The translations under genes were made by a program, and so were the position numbers. The notes under the pieces are model-generated. The model had not been told where the DNA came from. It made no database searches and saw only the letters and a list, made by a program, of their open reading frames with translations. 64,000 bases of DNA from Xenorhabdus bovienii (GTDB lineage Bacteria; Pseudomonadota; Gammaproteobacteria; Enterobacterales; Enterobacteriaceae), in assembly GCF_024721015.1 (NCBI RefSeq), contig NZ_JANAIF010000002.1, positions 62,001 to 126,000 on the forward strand, read 5' to 3'. Shown piece after piece: positions 47,679 through 58,419 of this stretch. Position 1 is the first letter of the stretch; the number at the start of each line of letters is the position of its first letter.

Positions 47679-48410
47679 ATGCAACAGAAACTAACGAAGT
47701 TTTCGTTATCTGGTGCGGCTATCGCACTGCTTTTAGCGCTGGCACCGCAGGAAGCGTTCGCCATGCATGTGATGGAGGGATTTTTGCCCCCGATGTGGGC
47801 AGTTGCATGGTGGCTGGCTTTTCTGCCTTTTTTGGCGGCAGGCATTATGAGATTGCGTCAGATTGTGCAGGAAGACAGTAACCAGAAAGTGTTGCTGGCA
47901 CTGTGTGGTGCATTTATTTTCGTCCTGTCTGCGTTGAAAATCCCCTCTGTCACCGGAAGCTGTTCTCATCCGACCGGAGTCGCGCTGGCGGTGATCTTGT
48001 TTGGCCCTTCTGTCGTTGCGGTTCTGGGTGCGATTGTCCTGCTGTTTCAGGCGTTGCTGCTGGCGCACGGCGGCGTGACCACTCTGGGGGCTAACGGCAT
48101 GTCGATGGCCGTGATTGGCCCGCTGGTGGGGTATTTGGTCTGGCGTTTCTCCTGCAAAATGGGCGTACGCAAAGATATCGGTGTCTTCTTCTGTGCTTTT
48201 ATCGCCGATATTGTCACCTATGCCGTCACCTCTATTCAGTTGGGTGTCGCTTTCCCCGACCCACAACTTGGCATGGGGGCAGCCATCATCAAATTTATGG
48301 GCATTTTCTGCATAACCCAGCTACCGATTGCGGTTGCTGAAGGTTTACTGACCGTGCTGATTTACGATCAGTTGGTGAAAAGACAATTAATTCAGGCTCG
48401 CAGTTTTTAA
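47679..48410 (+). CDS. cbiM: Cobalt ECF transporter S component CbiM
   Basis: CbiM binds cobalt in the energy-coupling-factor transporter CbiMNQO. The 243-residue protein has a cleavable-looking signal peptide (residues 1-28, ending EAFA) followed directly by MHVMEGFLPPMWAVAWW, whose new N-terminal Met-His is the known metal-binding end. Further motifs are VTGSCSHPTGVALAVILFGP and GVTTLGANGMSMAVIGP. Several membrane segments follow. CbiN starts 13 bases after its stop. Confidence 0.95.
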   Translation: MQQKLTKFSLSGAAIALLLALAPQEAFAMHVMEGFLPPMWAVAWWLAFLPFLAAGIMRLRQIVQEDSNQKVLLALCGAFIFVLSALKIPSVTGSCSHPTGVALAVILFGPSVVAVLGAIVLLFQALLLAHGGVTTLGANGMSMAVIGPLVGYLVWRFSCKMGVRKDIGVFFCAFIADIVTYAVTSIQLGVAFPDPQLGMGAAIIKFMGIFCITQLPIAVAEGLLTVLIYDQLVKRQLIQARSF

Positions 48411-48422
48411 GGAGTGTTGAAG

Positions 48423-48704
48423 ATGAAAAAGACATTAATATTGTTGTCTCTGCTGATTGCTCTGTGCGTTATTCCATTTTTCATTGATCATGGCGGGGAA
48501 TTTGGTGGCGCAGATGGTCAGGCTGAAGCGCAAATCATGGAAATTGCGCCCAATTATACCCCTTGGTTTGAATCCTTGTATGAACCGGCCAGCGGCGAAA
48601 TTGAAAGCCTGTTGTTCACATTACAGGGCAGCCTCGGTACTGCCGTGATTTTCTACATCCTTGGTTATTATCGTCGCGACCGTAAAGATCATGATCGGCA
48701 TTGA
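48423..48704 (+). CDS. cbiN: Cobalt ECF transporter component CbiN
   Basis: ATG 48423 has an aaggag site ten bases upstream. The 93-residue protein has one membrane segment at each end and a periplasmic loop with GGADGQAEAQIMEIAPNYTP, EPASGEIESLLFTLQGS, the CbiN signature. It assists CbiM in metal loading. Its end overlaps the cbiQ start by 14 bases. Confidence 0.94.
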   Translation: MKKTLILLSLLIALCVIPFFIDHGGEFGGADGQAEAQIMEIAPNYTPWFESLYEPASGEIESLLFTLQGSLGTAVIFYILGYYRRDRKDHDRH

Positions 48705-49368
48705 TAAACTGAGCGACCAGAGCCGTTGGCGCAATAAAGATCCCAGGGCGAAATTTGCCCTGTATCTGCTGTTTATGGTATTGGCGATGGGGCTATCTCC
48801 AGTATGGCAGGCCGCATTGTTATTCGGCCTTGCCCTATTTACCTGCTATCTGCTGCGGATCAGCCTGCTGCGTTACCTGAAATGGCTGTTGATCCCGCTG
48901 GGGTTTCTCGGCATTGGCCTGATTGCTATCGTACTGTCTGCCAGTTTGCAGCCGGACAGCCTGTTGTGGGGATTTAAAGTAGGGCAATATTGGCTGGGAA
49001 TTGATTCACAGGGCGTAAACATGGCTAATCAGACGCTCTGGCGCAGCCTTGCAACGTTGGCGGCAACCTTCTGGTTTATGCTGAATATGCCCTTTGAGCA
49101 GATGATTAAGTTACTGAAATTCTGCCGTGTTCCTCATCTTTTGATTGAACAGATCCTGTTGACATGGCGTTTTATTTTTATCTTTGTGGAAGAAGCGGCC
49201 GCGATCCACCGCGCACAATCACTGCGTTTTGGTTATCGCTCCCTGCGAACGAGCTACCGCTCACTGGCGATGCTGGTCGGTATGCTGTTTGCGCGGGTGA
49301 TGAGCCGTTATCAGCAGATGAGTGTGGCGCTGACACTCAAACTGTATCAGGGTGATTTTCATTTATAA
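48691..49368 (+). CDS. cbiQ: Cobalt ECF transporter permease CbiQ
   Basis: ATG 48691 gives IGIDKLSDQSRW, the normal CbiQ opening; a TTG at 48661 would add an unneeded extension. The 225-residue membrane protein has about five hydrophobic segments and the ATPase-coupling helices with Ala-Arg motifs near residues 165-200 (AAAIHRAQSLRFGYR, FARVMSRYQQM). It connects CbiO to CbiM. Confidence 0.92.
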   Translation: MIGIDKLSDQSRWRNKDPRAKFALYLLFMVLAMGLSPVWQAALLFGLALFTCYLLRISLLRYLKWLLIPLGFLGIGLIAIVLSASLQPDSLLWGFKVGQYWLGIDSQGVNMANQTLWRSLATLAATFWFMLNMPFEQMIKLLKFCRVPHLLIEQILLTWRFIFIFVEEAAAIHRAQSLRFGYRSLRTSYRSLAMLVGMLFARVMSRYQQMSVALTLKLYQGDFHL

Positions 49369-49403
49369 CCTGGGGAATTGCGGCTCAGATAAAGGAGGCG
49401 AAC

Positions 49404-50216
49404 ATGCTGGCGACGCAGGCACTGCATTTCAGTTATCAGGATGAACCTATATTGCAAGACCTGACACTTGATTTCAGCCATCATCAGGTTACCGGAATTA
49501 TCGGGGCGAATGGTTGTGGTAAATCGACTTTGTTGATGAACCTTTCCGGTATCCTGCGTCCACAACAAGGCGCTGTCTGGTGGGATAATGCGCCATTGGA
49601 TTACAGTAAAAAAAGTCTGATGGCTTTGCGTCAGCGGGTCGTCACGGTATTTCAAGATCCGGACCAACAGATCTTTTATACCGATATTGACAGCGATCTG
49701 GCTTTCAGCCTGCGTAATCTGGGTGTGGAGGAGGCCGAAATTCAGCGCAGGATAGAACGTGCACTGACATTGGTGGACGCCCATGCTTTCCGCAACAAGC
49801 CGATTCAATACTTGAGTTTTGGTCAGAAAAAGCGGGTGGCGATTGCGGGTGCATTAGTGATGGAATTTGATTACTTGTTGCTGGATGAGCCGACAGCGGG
49901 GCTTGATCCTTCCGGGCGTCAGCAAATGCTGGAGATCATCACCATGATTGCCGCAGGGGGTAAGCGGATCATTATTTCCAGCCATGACATAGATTTGATC
50001 TATCAGATCTGTGATGGTTTATATGTACTGGCAAAGGGTCGGGTGATCAGTTCAGGTAAACCAGAAACCGTCTTACTGCAAAAAGATCTGCTGGAACAGG
50101 CAGGTTTGGTGCAGCCGTGGCTGGTGAAAGTACACAGTGAAGCCGGGTTGCCTCTGTGCAAAACAGAGCAGGCGCTTTTTGCTATCTTGCATAGAACAAG
50201 GGAGAAACGACAATGA
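49404..50216 (+). CDS. cbiO: Cobalt ECF transporter ATPase CbiO
   Basis: The 270-residue ABC ATPase has Walker [13 protein letters not shown]-loop [10 protein letters not shown], signature [15 protein letters not shown], Walker [16 protein letters not shown] and a switch histidine in ISSHD. These are typical of ECF ATPases. It sits 35 bases after cbiQ with an aaaggagg site and overlaps cbiP by four bases. It energises cobalt uptake for CbiK. Confidence 0.95.
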   Translation: MLATQALHFSYQDEPILQDLTLDFSHHQVTGIIGANGCGKSTLLMNLSGILRPQQGAVWWDNAPLDYSKKSLMALRQRVVTVFQDPDQQIFYTDIDSDLAFSLRNLGVEEAEIQRRIERALTLVDAHAFRNKPIQYLSFGQKKRVAIAGALVMEFDYLLLDEPTAGLDPSGRQQMLEIITMIAAGGKRIIISSHDIDLIYQICDGLYVLAKGRVISSGKPETVLLQKDLLEQAGLVQPWLVKVHSEAGLPLCKTEQALFAILHRTREKRQ

Positions 50217-51754
50217 CATTATCTCTGATGATTCAGGGAACGGCTTCTGATGTGGGCAAAAGCGTGCTGGTGGCCGGATTTTGCCGGATCTTTTTACAGG
50301 ACGGCCATCGCTGCATTCCTTTCAAAGCGCAAAATATGGCGCTCAATTCGGGTATTACCGCCGATGGCAAAGAGATGGGGCGGGCGCAGATATTTCAGGC
50401 AGAAGCGGCAGGTATTGAGCCGGATGTGCGTATGAATCCGGTTTTGCTGAAACCCACCAGCGATCGTAAAGCGCAGGTGATTTTCATGGGAAAAGTAGTA
50501 TGCAGCATGAACGCCGTGGAATATCACGTATATAAGCCACAGCTCCAACAGCAGATTTTGGCCGCCTATGACAGCCTCGCAGCGGAAACCGACATTATGG
50601 TACTGGAAGGTGCGGGGAGTCCGGCTGAAATCAATTTGCGTGATCGCGATATCGTCAATATGGGCATGGCAGAGTTGGCGGATGTTCCGGTCATTCTGGT
50701 CGCGGATATTGATCGTGGCGGCGTGTTTGCCGCGATTTATGGCACACTGGCACTTCTCAGGCCAGAGGAAAGAGCACGGGTCAAAGGCGTGATCATCAAT
50801 AAATTCCGTGGCGATCCGGCTTTACTGCAATCAGGGATTGATCAGATCGAAGCTCTGACACAAGTGCCGATATTGGGGGTGTTGCCGTGGTTGGATCTCG
50901 ATCTGGAAGATGAGGACAGCGTCGCCTTACAGGTCGGCAAATATGATCACTCTGGCAAGCACGCAGAAAATTGGCTGAATATCGCGGTTATCCAGTTGCC
51001 GCATATCGCCAATTTTACGGATTTCAAAGCGCTGGCGGCACAATCTGATGTTCATCTGCGTTATGTCTCTGATCCTTCGGCACTGCATGGCGCTGATCTG
51101 ATCATTTTGCCGGGCAGCAAAAATACCTTAGGTGACTTGGCATGGTTAAAGATCCACGGGCTTGATCAGGCTATTATCGCCGCGCATCAGTCAGGTATTC
51201 CGATCATCGGGATCTGTGGCGGCTATCAGATGCTGGGAAAACAAATCATTGATGAGGTTGAATCAGGTTTAAACCGGATGGCAGGCCTGGGATTACTGGA
51301 TGCTAACACTCAGTTTGCCAATGAAAAACATACGGCGCAGGTTAAAGGCGTTGTCATGCCTGAGCTGACGGGGATGCTGAATTCATGCAGCGAGCAGCCG
51401 ATTGCGGGCTATGAGATTCATATGGGAATTACCCAGCTTGGCGAGCAGGCAAGGCCATTTGCCAGAATGCATCTGCGTAATGGAGAGGAGACGGTCTGGT
51501 TTGACGGCGCAGTCAATCAGTCAGGATCGGTAATGGGCAGTTACTTGCATGGCCTGTTTGATCAGAATACGTTTACTCGGCCATTACTGAACCAGCTTCG
51601 TCGCCAAAAAGGCCTCGCGCCATTAGAAAATGTGATGTTCAATTACGTCCAGCACAAAGAAAAACAGTTCAATATTCTGGCTGCCAGTATGCGTGAGCAT
51701 CTCGATATTGATCGTATCTATCAGTTAATGAAAGAGCATGAAGAGCATCACTGA
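50213..51754 (+). CDS. cbiP: Adenosylcobyric acid synthase CbiP (CobQ)
   Basis: CbiP amidates the b, d, e and g carboxylates. The 513-residue protein has a P-loop-like start [64 protein letters not shown] and the glutamine amidotransferase domain with Cys335 in [12 protein letters not shown] and a late SYLHGLFD histidine. Length is normal. It is the last cbi gene; cobU follows after 59 bases. Confidence 0.95.
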   Translation: MTLSLMIQGTASDVGKSVLVAGFCRIFLQDGHRCIPFKAQNMALNSGITADGKEMGRAQIFQAEAAGIEPDVRMNPVLLKPTSDRKAQVIFMGKVVCSMNAVEYHVYKPQLQQQILAAYDSLAAETDIMVLEGAGSPAEINLRDRDIVNMGMAELADVPVILVADIDRGGVFAAIYGTLALLRPEERARVKGVIINKFRGDPALLQSGIDQIEALTQVPILGVLPWLDLDLEDEDSVALQVGKYDHSGKHAENWLNIAVIQLPHIANFTDFKALAAQSDVHLRYVSDPSALHGADLIILPGSKNTLGDLAWLKIHGLDQAIIAAHQSGIPIIGICGGYQMLGKQIIDEVESGLNRMAGLGLLDANTQFANEKHTAQVKGVVMPELTGMLNSCSEQPIAGYEIHMGITQLGEQARPFARMHLRNGEETVWFDGAVNQSGSVMGSYLHGLFDQNTFTRPLLNQLRRQKGLAPLENVMFNYVQHKEKQFNILAASMREHLDIDRIYQLMKEHEEHH

Positions 51755-51813
51755 TTGCAAAAACAGAGCGTATCGTGTGAGCATTGTGGCTTTACGGAGT
51801 TTGGGATCACAAA

Positions 51814-52359
51814 ATGATTTTGGTGACGGGAGGTGCGCGGAGCGGTAAAAGTGCCTACACAGAGCGGCTGATTGCGGGGCAGTGTGAGCAGGTACTTTAT
51901 ATTGCTACGGCGCAGGTTACGGATGAAGAAATGGCGGCTCGCATCGAGCGGCATAGACAGGAGCGCCCTTCACACTGGCGGACGTGGGAGGGTTATCAAG
52001 ACTTGGCCAGCGTGATCCGCCAGCATCGGCAACCCGAAGAGGGCGTTATACTTGAATGTGTAACAACGTTGATTGCCAACCTGCTGTTTGACAAATCGGC
52101 GGGGGCATCACCCGATGAATGGGATTTTGCATCATTGGAGGGATTTATTCAGCGTCAGATAGATGACTTGATCGTTGCTTGCCTGCATTGCCCGACTCCG
52201 GTGTATTTGGTGACGAATGAAGTGGGCATGGGCATTATGCCTGAAAATCGGCTGGCACGTCATTTTGCCGATATCGCCGGGCGCGTGAACCAAAAACTGG
52301 CGCAGGCGGCTAAAGAGGTCTGGCTGATGGTTTCAGGGATTGGAGTCAAAATCAAATGA
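51814..52359 (+). CDS. cobU: Adenosylcobinamide kinase / phosphate guanylyltransferase CobU
   Basis: ATG 51814 gives [19 protein letters not shown], the normal CobU start; an in-frame ATG at 51784 would add ten residues. The 181-residue protein has the P-loop at residues 6-13, [12 protein letters not shown], the guanylylated-histidine region IERHRQERP and [20 protein letters not shown]. It activates cobinamide for the nucleotide loop. It overlaps cobS by four bases. Confidence 0.94.
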   Translation: MILVTGGARSGKSAYTERLIAGQCEQVLYIATAQVTDEEMAARIERHRQERPSHWRTWEGYQDLASVIRQHRQPEEGVILECVTTLIANLLFDKSAGASPDEWDFASLEGFIQRQIDDLIVACLHCPTPVYLVTNEVGMGIMPENRLARHFADIAGRVNQKLAQAAKEVWLMVSGIGVKIK

Positions 52360-53114
52360 AGCTGAATCTCTTTTGGGCGACATTGCAATTTATGACACGG
52401 CTTCCCGTGCCTGCAAAATGGGCGGAAGGGGTTGATTTCAGCCAGTATTGGCGCGGCGTGCCGAATTTTCCGCTGATTGGTCTGATTATTGGTGGGTTGG
52501 CTGCCCTGATTTCGCTCTCGATTAGTCAATCTGGCGGCGGTATGTATATCGGTGCCATTGGCTATGTGCTGGCATTGGCACTGTTGACAGGTGGGTTACA
52601 TTTAGACGGTTTGGCCGATACCTGTGATGGCCTTTTCTCTGCCCGCCGGCGAGAAACAATGCTGGCGATCATGCGCGATAGCCGTCTCGGTACGCATGGC
52701 GGTCTGGGGTTGATTTTCTGCCTTTTCCTTAAGGTTTTCGCCGTGGCAGAGCTTTCTTATCATCCTCCTCTTGAGCTATTTGCTTTGCTGACGTGCGCGC
52801 CGATTGTCGGGCGTACTGTCGTCGTGCTGCTGATGTATGAACAGCGTTACGCCCGTGAAGGTGAAGGCATGGGAAGCAGTTATATTGGTCGAATGACTCC
52901 GCGATCGACTGCCCTCACGCTATTAGGCGGTGCGGTATTGGTTATCGCGCTCGGAGACTGGCAAGGATTAATCGCCATGATGGTGACATTGATCGTCATT
53001 TATGGATTGGCCTTCTATTTTAATTATCGTCTTGGTGGTCAGACCGGCGATACGCTGGGTGCTTCAATTGAAGCAGGGGAAGTCATTTTTCTGCTGGTCA
53101 TGATCTGGAAATAG
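52356..53114 (+). CDS. cobS: Cobalamin synthase CobS
   Basis: CobS joins adenosylcobinamide-GDP and alpha-ribazole phosphate at the inner membrane. The 252-residue protein opens [14 protein letters not shown], has the conserved [20 protein letters not shown] and [14 protein letters not shown] motifs, and several hydrophobic segments, ending [17 protein letters not shown]. Start overlaps cobU as ATGA. Confidence 0.95.
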   Translation: MKLNLFWATLQFMTRLPVPAKWAEGVDFSQYWRGVPNFPLIGLIIGGLAALISLSISQSGGGMYIGAIGYVLALALLTGGLHLDGLADTCDGLFSARRRETMLAIMRDSRLGTHGGLGLIFCLFLKVFAVAELSYHPPLELFALLTCAPIVGRTVVVLLMYEQRYAREGEGMGSSYIGRMTPRSTALTLLGGAVLVIALGDWQGLIAMMVTLIVIYGLAFYFNYRLGGQTGDTLGASIEAGEVIFLLVMIWK

Positions 53115-53145
53115 ATTGGGTAATCAATTTGGAGAAAGTAATCCA

Positions 53146-53748
53146 ATGCGGCTTTTTCTCGTTCGACACGGGCAAACGGAAGCCAACATTAACGGCGTTT
53201 TTTGTGGCAGTACGGATTTGCCGTTGACGGAGGTGGGGATCAAACAGGCGCAACAGGTCGCTGCTGCGCTGAAACATGTTGATTTCCAATCGGTCCACTG
53301 TAGTGAAATGCAGCGGGCACAGCATACTGCACGTATTATTTCCCCTTTTGCAATAGAGCCTGAGCATCGCCTTAATGAATTGAATTTTGGGGCATGGGAA
53401 TTATGTCATCATGAAATGATTGCCAAAGGCGATCCGCAGGCGTGGGCGCGTTGGTTGTCTGACTGGCAAAATGCCTGCCCTACGGGAGGAGAGGCGTTCA
53501 GGGATTTTGCTGCCCGGGTGGGAAGTTATGCTGATGAAGTGCGTTCTGCCACGGCAGAGGGAAATCAACTGATTGTTGCACATCAGGGAGCCCTGGCGCT
53601 GCTGTTGACCAAGCTGCTTAATCTGCCAACAGAAACCATGTGGTCTTTTCCCTTTCAGCAAGGCGCCTATAGCGTCGTCGATAATCACACGGGGTTTATC
53701 ACATTGCGTATCTTCAATGGGCGGGCAGAATATCGGCCTGAAGAATAG
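53146..53748 (+). CDS. cobC: Alpha-ribazole phosphatase CobC
   Basis: ATG 53146 gives [19 protein letters not shown]; ttggagaaag lies upstream. The 200-residue protein is a histidine-phosphatase with the RHG motif (His8), [23 protein letters not shown] and a second histidine in [11 protein letters not shown]. It removes phosphate from alpha-ribazole phosphate or adenosylcobalamin 5'-phosphate. In Salmonella cobC lies apart from cobUST; here it is inserted between cobS and cobT. Confidence 0.9.
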   Translation: MRLFLVRHGQTEANINGVFCGSTDLPLTEVGIKQAQQVAAALKHVDFQSVHCSEMQRAQHTARIISPFAIEPEHRLNELNFGAWELCHHEMIAKGDPQAWARWLSDWQNACPTGGEAFRDFAARVGSYADEVRSATAEGNQLIVAHQGALALLLTKLLNLPTETMWSFPFQQGAYSVVDNHTGFITLRIFNGRAEYRPEE

Positions 53749-53753
53749 CCAGA

Positions 53754-54818
53754 ATGATGCATATGACTCTTCAATCTTTACTTGATGCAATCCAGCCGCT
53801 GAATCAGGCGAAAATGGAAACAGCGGCGCAGCACATTGACAGTCGGGTCAAACCGCTGGGCAGTTTGGGGCGTCTTGAAGCACTGGCGATCCAGCTTTCA
53901 GGTATGCCGGGGATCTGGGATCTTCGTAATCTGCAAAAAGAGATCATCGTCATGTGTGCCGATCATGGGGTATATGACGAAGGTGTGGCAATTTCACCCA
54001 AGAATGTCACGGCGATACAGGCACGGAATATGTTGCAAGGGATAACTGGGGTTTGTGTACTGGCGAAAAACAGCGGTACCCATGTCTTGCCCGTGGATAT
54101 TGGGATCGATGGTGATCCGATTGACAATTTGCTGTCCCTGAAATTGGCTCGTGGCTGTGGCAATATTGCACAGGGTGCGGCCATGGATTATGCACAGGCT
54201 GAAACTCTGTTGCTGGCGAGCGCACAACTGGTACAACAGCGTATTGCCGCAGGGGTTTCCGTATTGGGTGTGGGAGAGTTGGGGATTGCCAATACCACGC
54301 CAGCCACGGCAGTCATCAGCGTGCTGACGGGCAGTGATCCCCATGATGTGGTTGGGCAGGGCGCTAATTTGCCCATTGAGCGGCTGATGCACAAAGGCTC
54401 CGTTGTGCGTCAGTCGATTATTGTCAATCAGCCGAATGGGAATGATGCGCTTGATGTATTGGCAAAAGTAGGCGGGTTTGACCTTGTCGGTATGACGGGA
54501 GTGATTCTCGGAGCTGCGGCGTCAGGTGTTCCTGTCGTTCTTGATGGTTTTCCCTCTTATGCCTCTGCATTGGCCGCCTGCCAGATGGCGCCTATTGCAC
54601 GGAATTACTGTATCCCTTCACACCTGTCAGCAGAAAAAGGCGCAGTGCTGGCATTACAGCATTTGCGTCTGCAACCTTATCTTCATCTGGATTTGCGCCT
54701 TGGTGAAGGGAGTGGAGCGGCAATTGCGATGTCTTTGATTGATGCCGCTTGTGCGATCTACTGCAATATGGGGCAACTGGCGAGCAGTGGGATCAGTTTG
54801 CCGTCTTATACGTCCTGA
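53754..54818 (+). CDS. cobT: Nicotinate-nucleotide-dimethylbenzimidazole phosphoribosyltransferase CobT
   Basis: CobT makes alpha-ribazole phosphate from dimethylbenzimidazole. The 354-residue protein has [70 protein letters not shown], and the catalytic Glu region [19 protein letters not shown]. Three ATGs lie within four codons; homologues favour 53763, the ribosome-site spacing favours 53754. It ends the operon; the next gene converges 27 bases on, with no obvious terminator. Confidence 0.94.
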   Translation: MMHMTLQSLLDAIQPLNQAKMETAAQHIDSRVKPLGSLGRLEALAIQLSGMPGIWDLRNLQKEIIVMCADHGVYDEGVAISPKNVTAIQARNMLQGITGVCVLAKNSGTHVLPVDIGIDGDPIDNLLSLKLARGCGNIAQGAAMDYAQAETLLLASAQLVQQRIAAGVSVLGVGELGIANTTPATAVISVLTGSDPHDVVGQGANLPIERLMHKGSVVRQSIIVNQPNGNDALDVLAKVGGFDLVGMTGVILGAAASGVPVVLDGFPSYASALAACQMAPIARNYCIPSHLSAEKGAVLALQHLRLQPYLHLDLRLGEGSGAAIAMSLIDAACAIYCNMGQLASSGISLPSYTS

Positions 54819-54845
54819 TGGGGTGCCCTATCTGTTCTTTAATCT

Positions 54846-56456
54846 TCATAAATTTCGAACAATATTTCTCAGTTGTTCTTTGATAATTTTCCCGTTCACA
54901 TTACGGGGTAATGTTGAAAAAGTATAACCTTTAGGACGTTTATAACGTGCGACCAGGGTACAAATATAATCATCCAGTTCTTGTTCAGTCACTAATGTAT
55001 GTTGATCAAGTTCAATAAAAGCATGGGGAACTTCTCCCCAGTACGGGTCGGGTTTTGCCACAATAGCGACAGCCAAAATACCGGGATAACCTGACAGGGC
55101 ATTTTCCAATTCAAGGCTGGAAATATTTTCACCACCGGAAATGATAATATCTTTTTTCCGATCGGTAATTTTGATATAGCCATCATTGTCGACGACTGCC
55201 AAATCGCCGGTAAAAAACCATTGGCTTGTTGTACTGGGAGTCACATGGCGAATAGGATCATAAGCTGCAACGATATTTCCGCGAATAGCAATTTCGCCGA
55301 CCGTTTTTCCATCAAAAGGCACGGGTAATCCGCTATGTTCGTCAATAACGCTGACCTGCCCCTGTAAATTGGAGACGATCCCCTGCCGCATGCGCTTTAA
55401 TATCCGTTCCGATTCTGGCAGTGCTTTCCAATCGTGTTTATCTTCAGAAACAACGACAGGCCCATAAGTTTCTGTCAGACCATAGACATGTGTCACTGTG
55501 ATGCCAACAGCATCCAGCAGGGAAAATACCATTGCTGTGGGTGGTGCGCCTGCGATGAGCCCATAAACCTTATTATCAAAATCGATGTCCTGGTTTTGTG
55601 CTGCTTTTCCCAGAGAATAGTGCACAATCGGTGCACCACAATAATGGGTTACCTGGTGTTGTTGCATGAGCTGGATAGCTTTCTCTGCATCAAACCGGCG
55701 CATGCAGATATGCGTACCTGCCCGTGCGGCGATTGCCCAGGGGAAACACCAGCCATTACAGTGGAACATGGGGAGAGTCCATAAGAATGTGGGTTGTTTG
55801 GGCATATCCCAATCCAAAATATTAGAAACGGCATTAAGAAACGCCCCGCGGTGAGAATAAACAACCAGTTTAGGCTGCCCGCTGGTTCCTGACGTCGAGT
55901 TGATACTGATGGCTTCCTGCTCGTCAATCTGAGGAAAAGACAAGATTGACGATGGGTATTGCGTTATCAGTGATTCATATTGAATGTATTCATGATCAAA
56001 TGTTGATTCCGGGATGCATGAATCGTTTTCGTCAATAATAATGATCTTCATTTGATTATTAATAGCGACATTATCCAACAATGAAATATAGTTTCTATCA
56101 ATCAATAATATTTGTGGGCTAAGTTTTTCGAAGATAAAATTTAACGTTGCTGAATCTGTTCGAGTACTCAGCGCATTTAAAATTCCACCCGCCAAAGGAA
56201 CGGCAAAATGTAATTCGAGCATTTCATGTCTATTAGGCAGTAGTGCGGATATAATACTCCCTTTACCTATGCCCATTTGTTGAAGTGCGATTGCCACTTT
56301 TTCACATCGTTCAGCATATTGACGCCAGCTCCAACAATGATCTCCATCTATCACAGCAATATCATCACTGTTACTTAATACGGCTCTTTTGAGAAATAAA
56401 ATGGGTGATAATGCAGTACCATCATATTCATATAAGAATGAATTGTTGAAAGTCAT
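54846..56456 (-). CDS. AMP-forming acyl-CoA synthetase
   Basis: The 536-residue protein has the adenylate-forming enzyme motifs in order: STSGTSGQPKLV (phosphate loop), LPMFHCNGWCFPW, VYGLTETYGP, GEIAIRG, TGDLAVVDNDGYIKITDRKK and the catalytic lysine region NVNGKIIKEQL. It belongs with medium-chain or methylmercaptopropionate-type CoA ligases (FCS-like); exact substrate is not clear. Absence of a carrier domain argues against a peptide synthetase. It is divergent from an SDR gene 284 bases away, which may share its regulation. It converges on cobT. Confidence 0.85.
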   Translation of the reverse strand: MTFNNSFLYEYDGTALSPILFLKRAVLSNSDDIAVIDGDHCWSWRQYAERCEKVAIALQQMGIGKGSIISALLPNRHEMLELHFAVPLAGGILNALSTRTDSATLNFIFEKLSPQILLIDRNYISLLDNVAINNQMKIIIIDENDSCIPESTFDHEYIQYESLITQYPSSILSFPQIDEQEAISINSTSGTSGQPKLVVYSHRGAFLNAVSNILDWDMPKQPTFLWTLPMFHCNGWCFPWAIAARAGTHICMRRFDAEKAIQLMQQHQVTHYCGAPIVHYSLGKAAQNQDIDFDNKVYGLIAGAPPTAMVFSLLDAVGITVTHVYGLTETYGPVVVSEDKHDWKALPESERILKRMRQGIVSNLQGQVSVIDEHSGLPVPFDGKTVGEIAIRGNIVAAYDPIRHVTPSTTSQWFFTGDLAVVDNDGYIKITDRKKDIIISGGENISSLELENALSGYPGILAVAIVAKPDPYWGEVPHAFIELDQHTLVTEQELDDYICTLVARYKRPKGYTFSTLPRNVNGKIIKEQLRNIVRNL

Positions 56457-56740
56457 ATTTTTGTCCTGTATTTTTCATTTTATTTAAAAGTAATTGTTAT
56501 TTTTGAAATAAGCAATCTATTAAAAATAATGGCTAATCTGTTTATTTTTAAGAAATATTGGATTAAATGAAATAATGCTGAAGCTATTATTTTTATCTCG
56601 ATGTTTTATTTGTGATTTATATTTCTTAATATATTTGTGATCTTTATTGTTATTGTCAATGTATTTTATTCAAAATATATTGAAAAATTATATTGTTTGT
56701 AACAAAAATACTGTATCCACTCATATAAAGGGAAACGACC

Positions 56741-57490
56741 ATGTTTAACTTAACGGACAAAATTGCGTTTATTTCCGGAGGCACGAAAGGTATTGGCAAG
56801 GGCATTGCCCAGGTCTTCAAGCGAGCGGGTGCCATTACCATTATTTCCGGCACTGACAGGACAAGAGGCGAGGCGATTGCAAAAGAGCTGGATATTGATT
56901 TTATTCCTCTTGATGTGACGGATCAGGCGGCATGTAAAAATGTGATTGATGAGATTGTCGAAAAATATGGCAGGCTTGATATTCTGTGCTCCAATGCGGG
57001 TATTTTTCCACAACATTATCTTAAAGACATGACGGCTGAAGATTGGGATTTAGTGAATACCGTCAACCTCAAGGGAACATTTTTATTGGTTCAGGCTGCA
57101 TTGAATGTCATGGAGAAGCAGCGTTATGGCCGGGTCGTGCTTACGTCATCGGTGACAGGGGAGATGACGGGTATTCCGGGTTACAGCCATTATGGTGCCA
57201 GTAAGGCGGGTCAGTTGGGATTTATGCGCAGTGCGGCGCTGGAATATGCAGGTCAGGGTATCACCATTAATGCCATTATGCCGGGTATGATTATGACTGA
57301 AGGCTTGCAGGCATTTGGTGAAGATTACTTACAGCATGTTCAATCTACAACGCCGATGCGCGTTTTAGGGTTGCCGGAAGATATCGGCTATACGGCCTGT
57401 TTTCTTGCCTCCGACGAAGCAAAATATATTACCGGGCAGGCGATTGTAGTTGATGGCGGGCAGATACTGCCAGAAGTGCAGGGTGCTTAA
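56741..57490 (+). CDS. Short-chain dehydrogenase/reductase (UcpA-like)
   Basis: A classical SDR of 249 residues: cofactor motif GGTKGIGKG (residues 13-21), NAG at 85-87, catalytic Ser136/137 in TSSVTGEM, Tyr151-x3-Lys155 in YGASK. The C-terminus with VVDGGQILPE resembles UcpA-type oxidoreductases. Substrate is unknown. An aaaggga site precedes the ATG. It faces the acyl-CoA ligase gene and is closed by a terminator, so it is a single-gene unit. Confidence 0.85.
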   Translation: MFNLTDKIAFISGGTKGIGKGIAQVFKRAGAITIISGTDRTRGEAIAKELDIDFIPLDVTDQAACKNVIDEIVEKYGRLDILCSNAGIFPQHYLKDMTAEDWDLVNTVNLKGTFLLVQAALNVMEKQRYGRVVLTSSVTGEMTGIPGYSHYGASKAGQLGFMRSAALEYAGQGITINAIMPGMIMTEGLQAFGEDYLQHVQSTTPMRVLGLPEDIGYTACFLASDEAKYITGQAIVVDGGQILPEVQGA

Positions 57491-57575
57491 AACCTTGATG
57501 TGATAAAAACCGTTTTTTCTTTTCTACCATTGTGGTAAGGCAGAAGAAAAAGATAAGATAATCACCCAATAAACA

Positions 57576-57610
57576 CAGGGAGAGGAATTATGTTCTCTCC
57601 CTGATTTTTT
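57576..57610 (+). terminator. Rho-independent terminator after the SDR gene
   Basis: CAGGGAGAG (57576-57584) pairs exactly with CTCTCCCTG (57595-57603) around ten bases, followed by ATTTTTT. Confidence 0.85.
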
Positions 57611-57636
57611 GTTGTCTGAATCAGGTAAAGAATATT

Positions 57637-58317
57637 ATGTCACTGAACTATGAACGTAACCCGCTTCCGCTGCCAAACGGACACAATAAAGTGTTATTGC
57701 ATTCGTGCTGCGCTCCCTGTTCCGGGGAGGTGATGGAAGCCATGCTGGTTTCAGGAATTGATTTCACGATATTTTTCTATAATCCGAATATTCATCCTCT
57801 AAAAGAATATGAATTGCGCAAAGATGAAAATATTCGTTTTGCGGAGCAGATGGGGATCCCCTTTATTGATGCTGATTATGATCGTGATAACTGGTTTGAA
57901 CGTGCGAAAGGCATGGAAAATGAACCTGAACGCGGTATTCGCTGTACCATGTGTTTTGATATGCGTTTCGAGCGGACAGCTCTTTATGCTCATGAACATG
58001 GTTTTCCTGTTATTAGCAGCTCGCTGGGTATTTCACGCTGGAAAAATATGCAGCAGATCAATGAATGCGGCGTCCGTGCGGCTTCCCGTTATCCCGACTT
58101 AACCTACTGGGAATATAATTGGCGCAAGGGCGGCGGTTCTTCCCGCATGATAGAAATCAGTAAACGTGAGGAGTTTTATCAGCAGGAATATTGTGGCTGT
58201 GTTTATTCCCTGCGGGATACCAACCGACATCGTTTATCGACCGGAAGGGAAAGAATAAAATTGGGTACAGTATTTTATCAAGCGGAGAGTGATAAAAAAG
58301 ATCACGAATCAAATTGA
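57637..58317 (+). CDS. queH: Epoxyqueuosine reductase QueH
   Basis: QueH converts epoxyqueuosine in tRNA to queuosine and replaces QueG in many bacteria. The 226-residue protein has all family cysteines: Cys24, Cys25 and Cys28 in HSCCAPCSG, Cys103 and Cys106 in RCTMCFDMR, and the C-terminal [15 protein letters not shown] (Cys186, Cys188). [15 protein letters not shown] is also typical. The iron-sulfur site should be complete. The region upstream carries the SDR terminator, so it has its own promoter. Confidence 0.93.
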   Translation: MSLNYERNPLPLPNGHNKVLLHSCCAPCSGEVMEAMLVSGIDFTIFFYNPNIHPLKEYELRKDENIRFAEQMGIPFIDADYDRDNWFERAKGMENEPERGIRCTMCFDMRFERTALYAHEHGFPVISSSLGISRWKNMQQINECGVRAASRYPDLTYWEYNWRKGGGSSRMIEISKREEFYQQEYCGCVYSLRDTNRHRLSTGRERIKLGTVFYQAESDKKDHESN

Positions 58318-58419
58318 CGCTCAAGGTCATATTTTCTATTCATTGTTAGTACATGCCTGCTAGCTATTCTCCCGTTTTTAGGGGGATTACCGGCGTCATT
58401 GTTGGAAAATATAAAAGCA

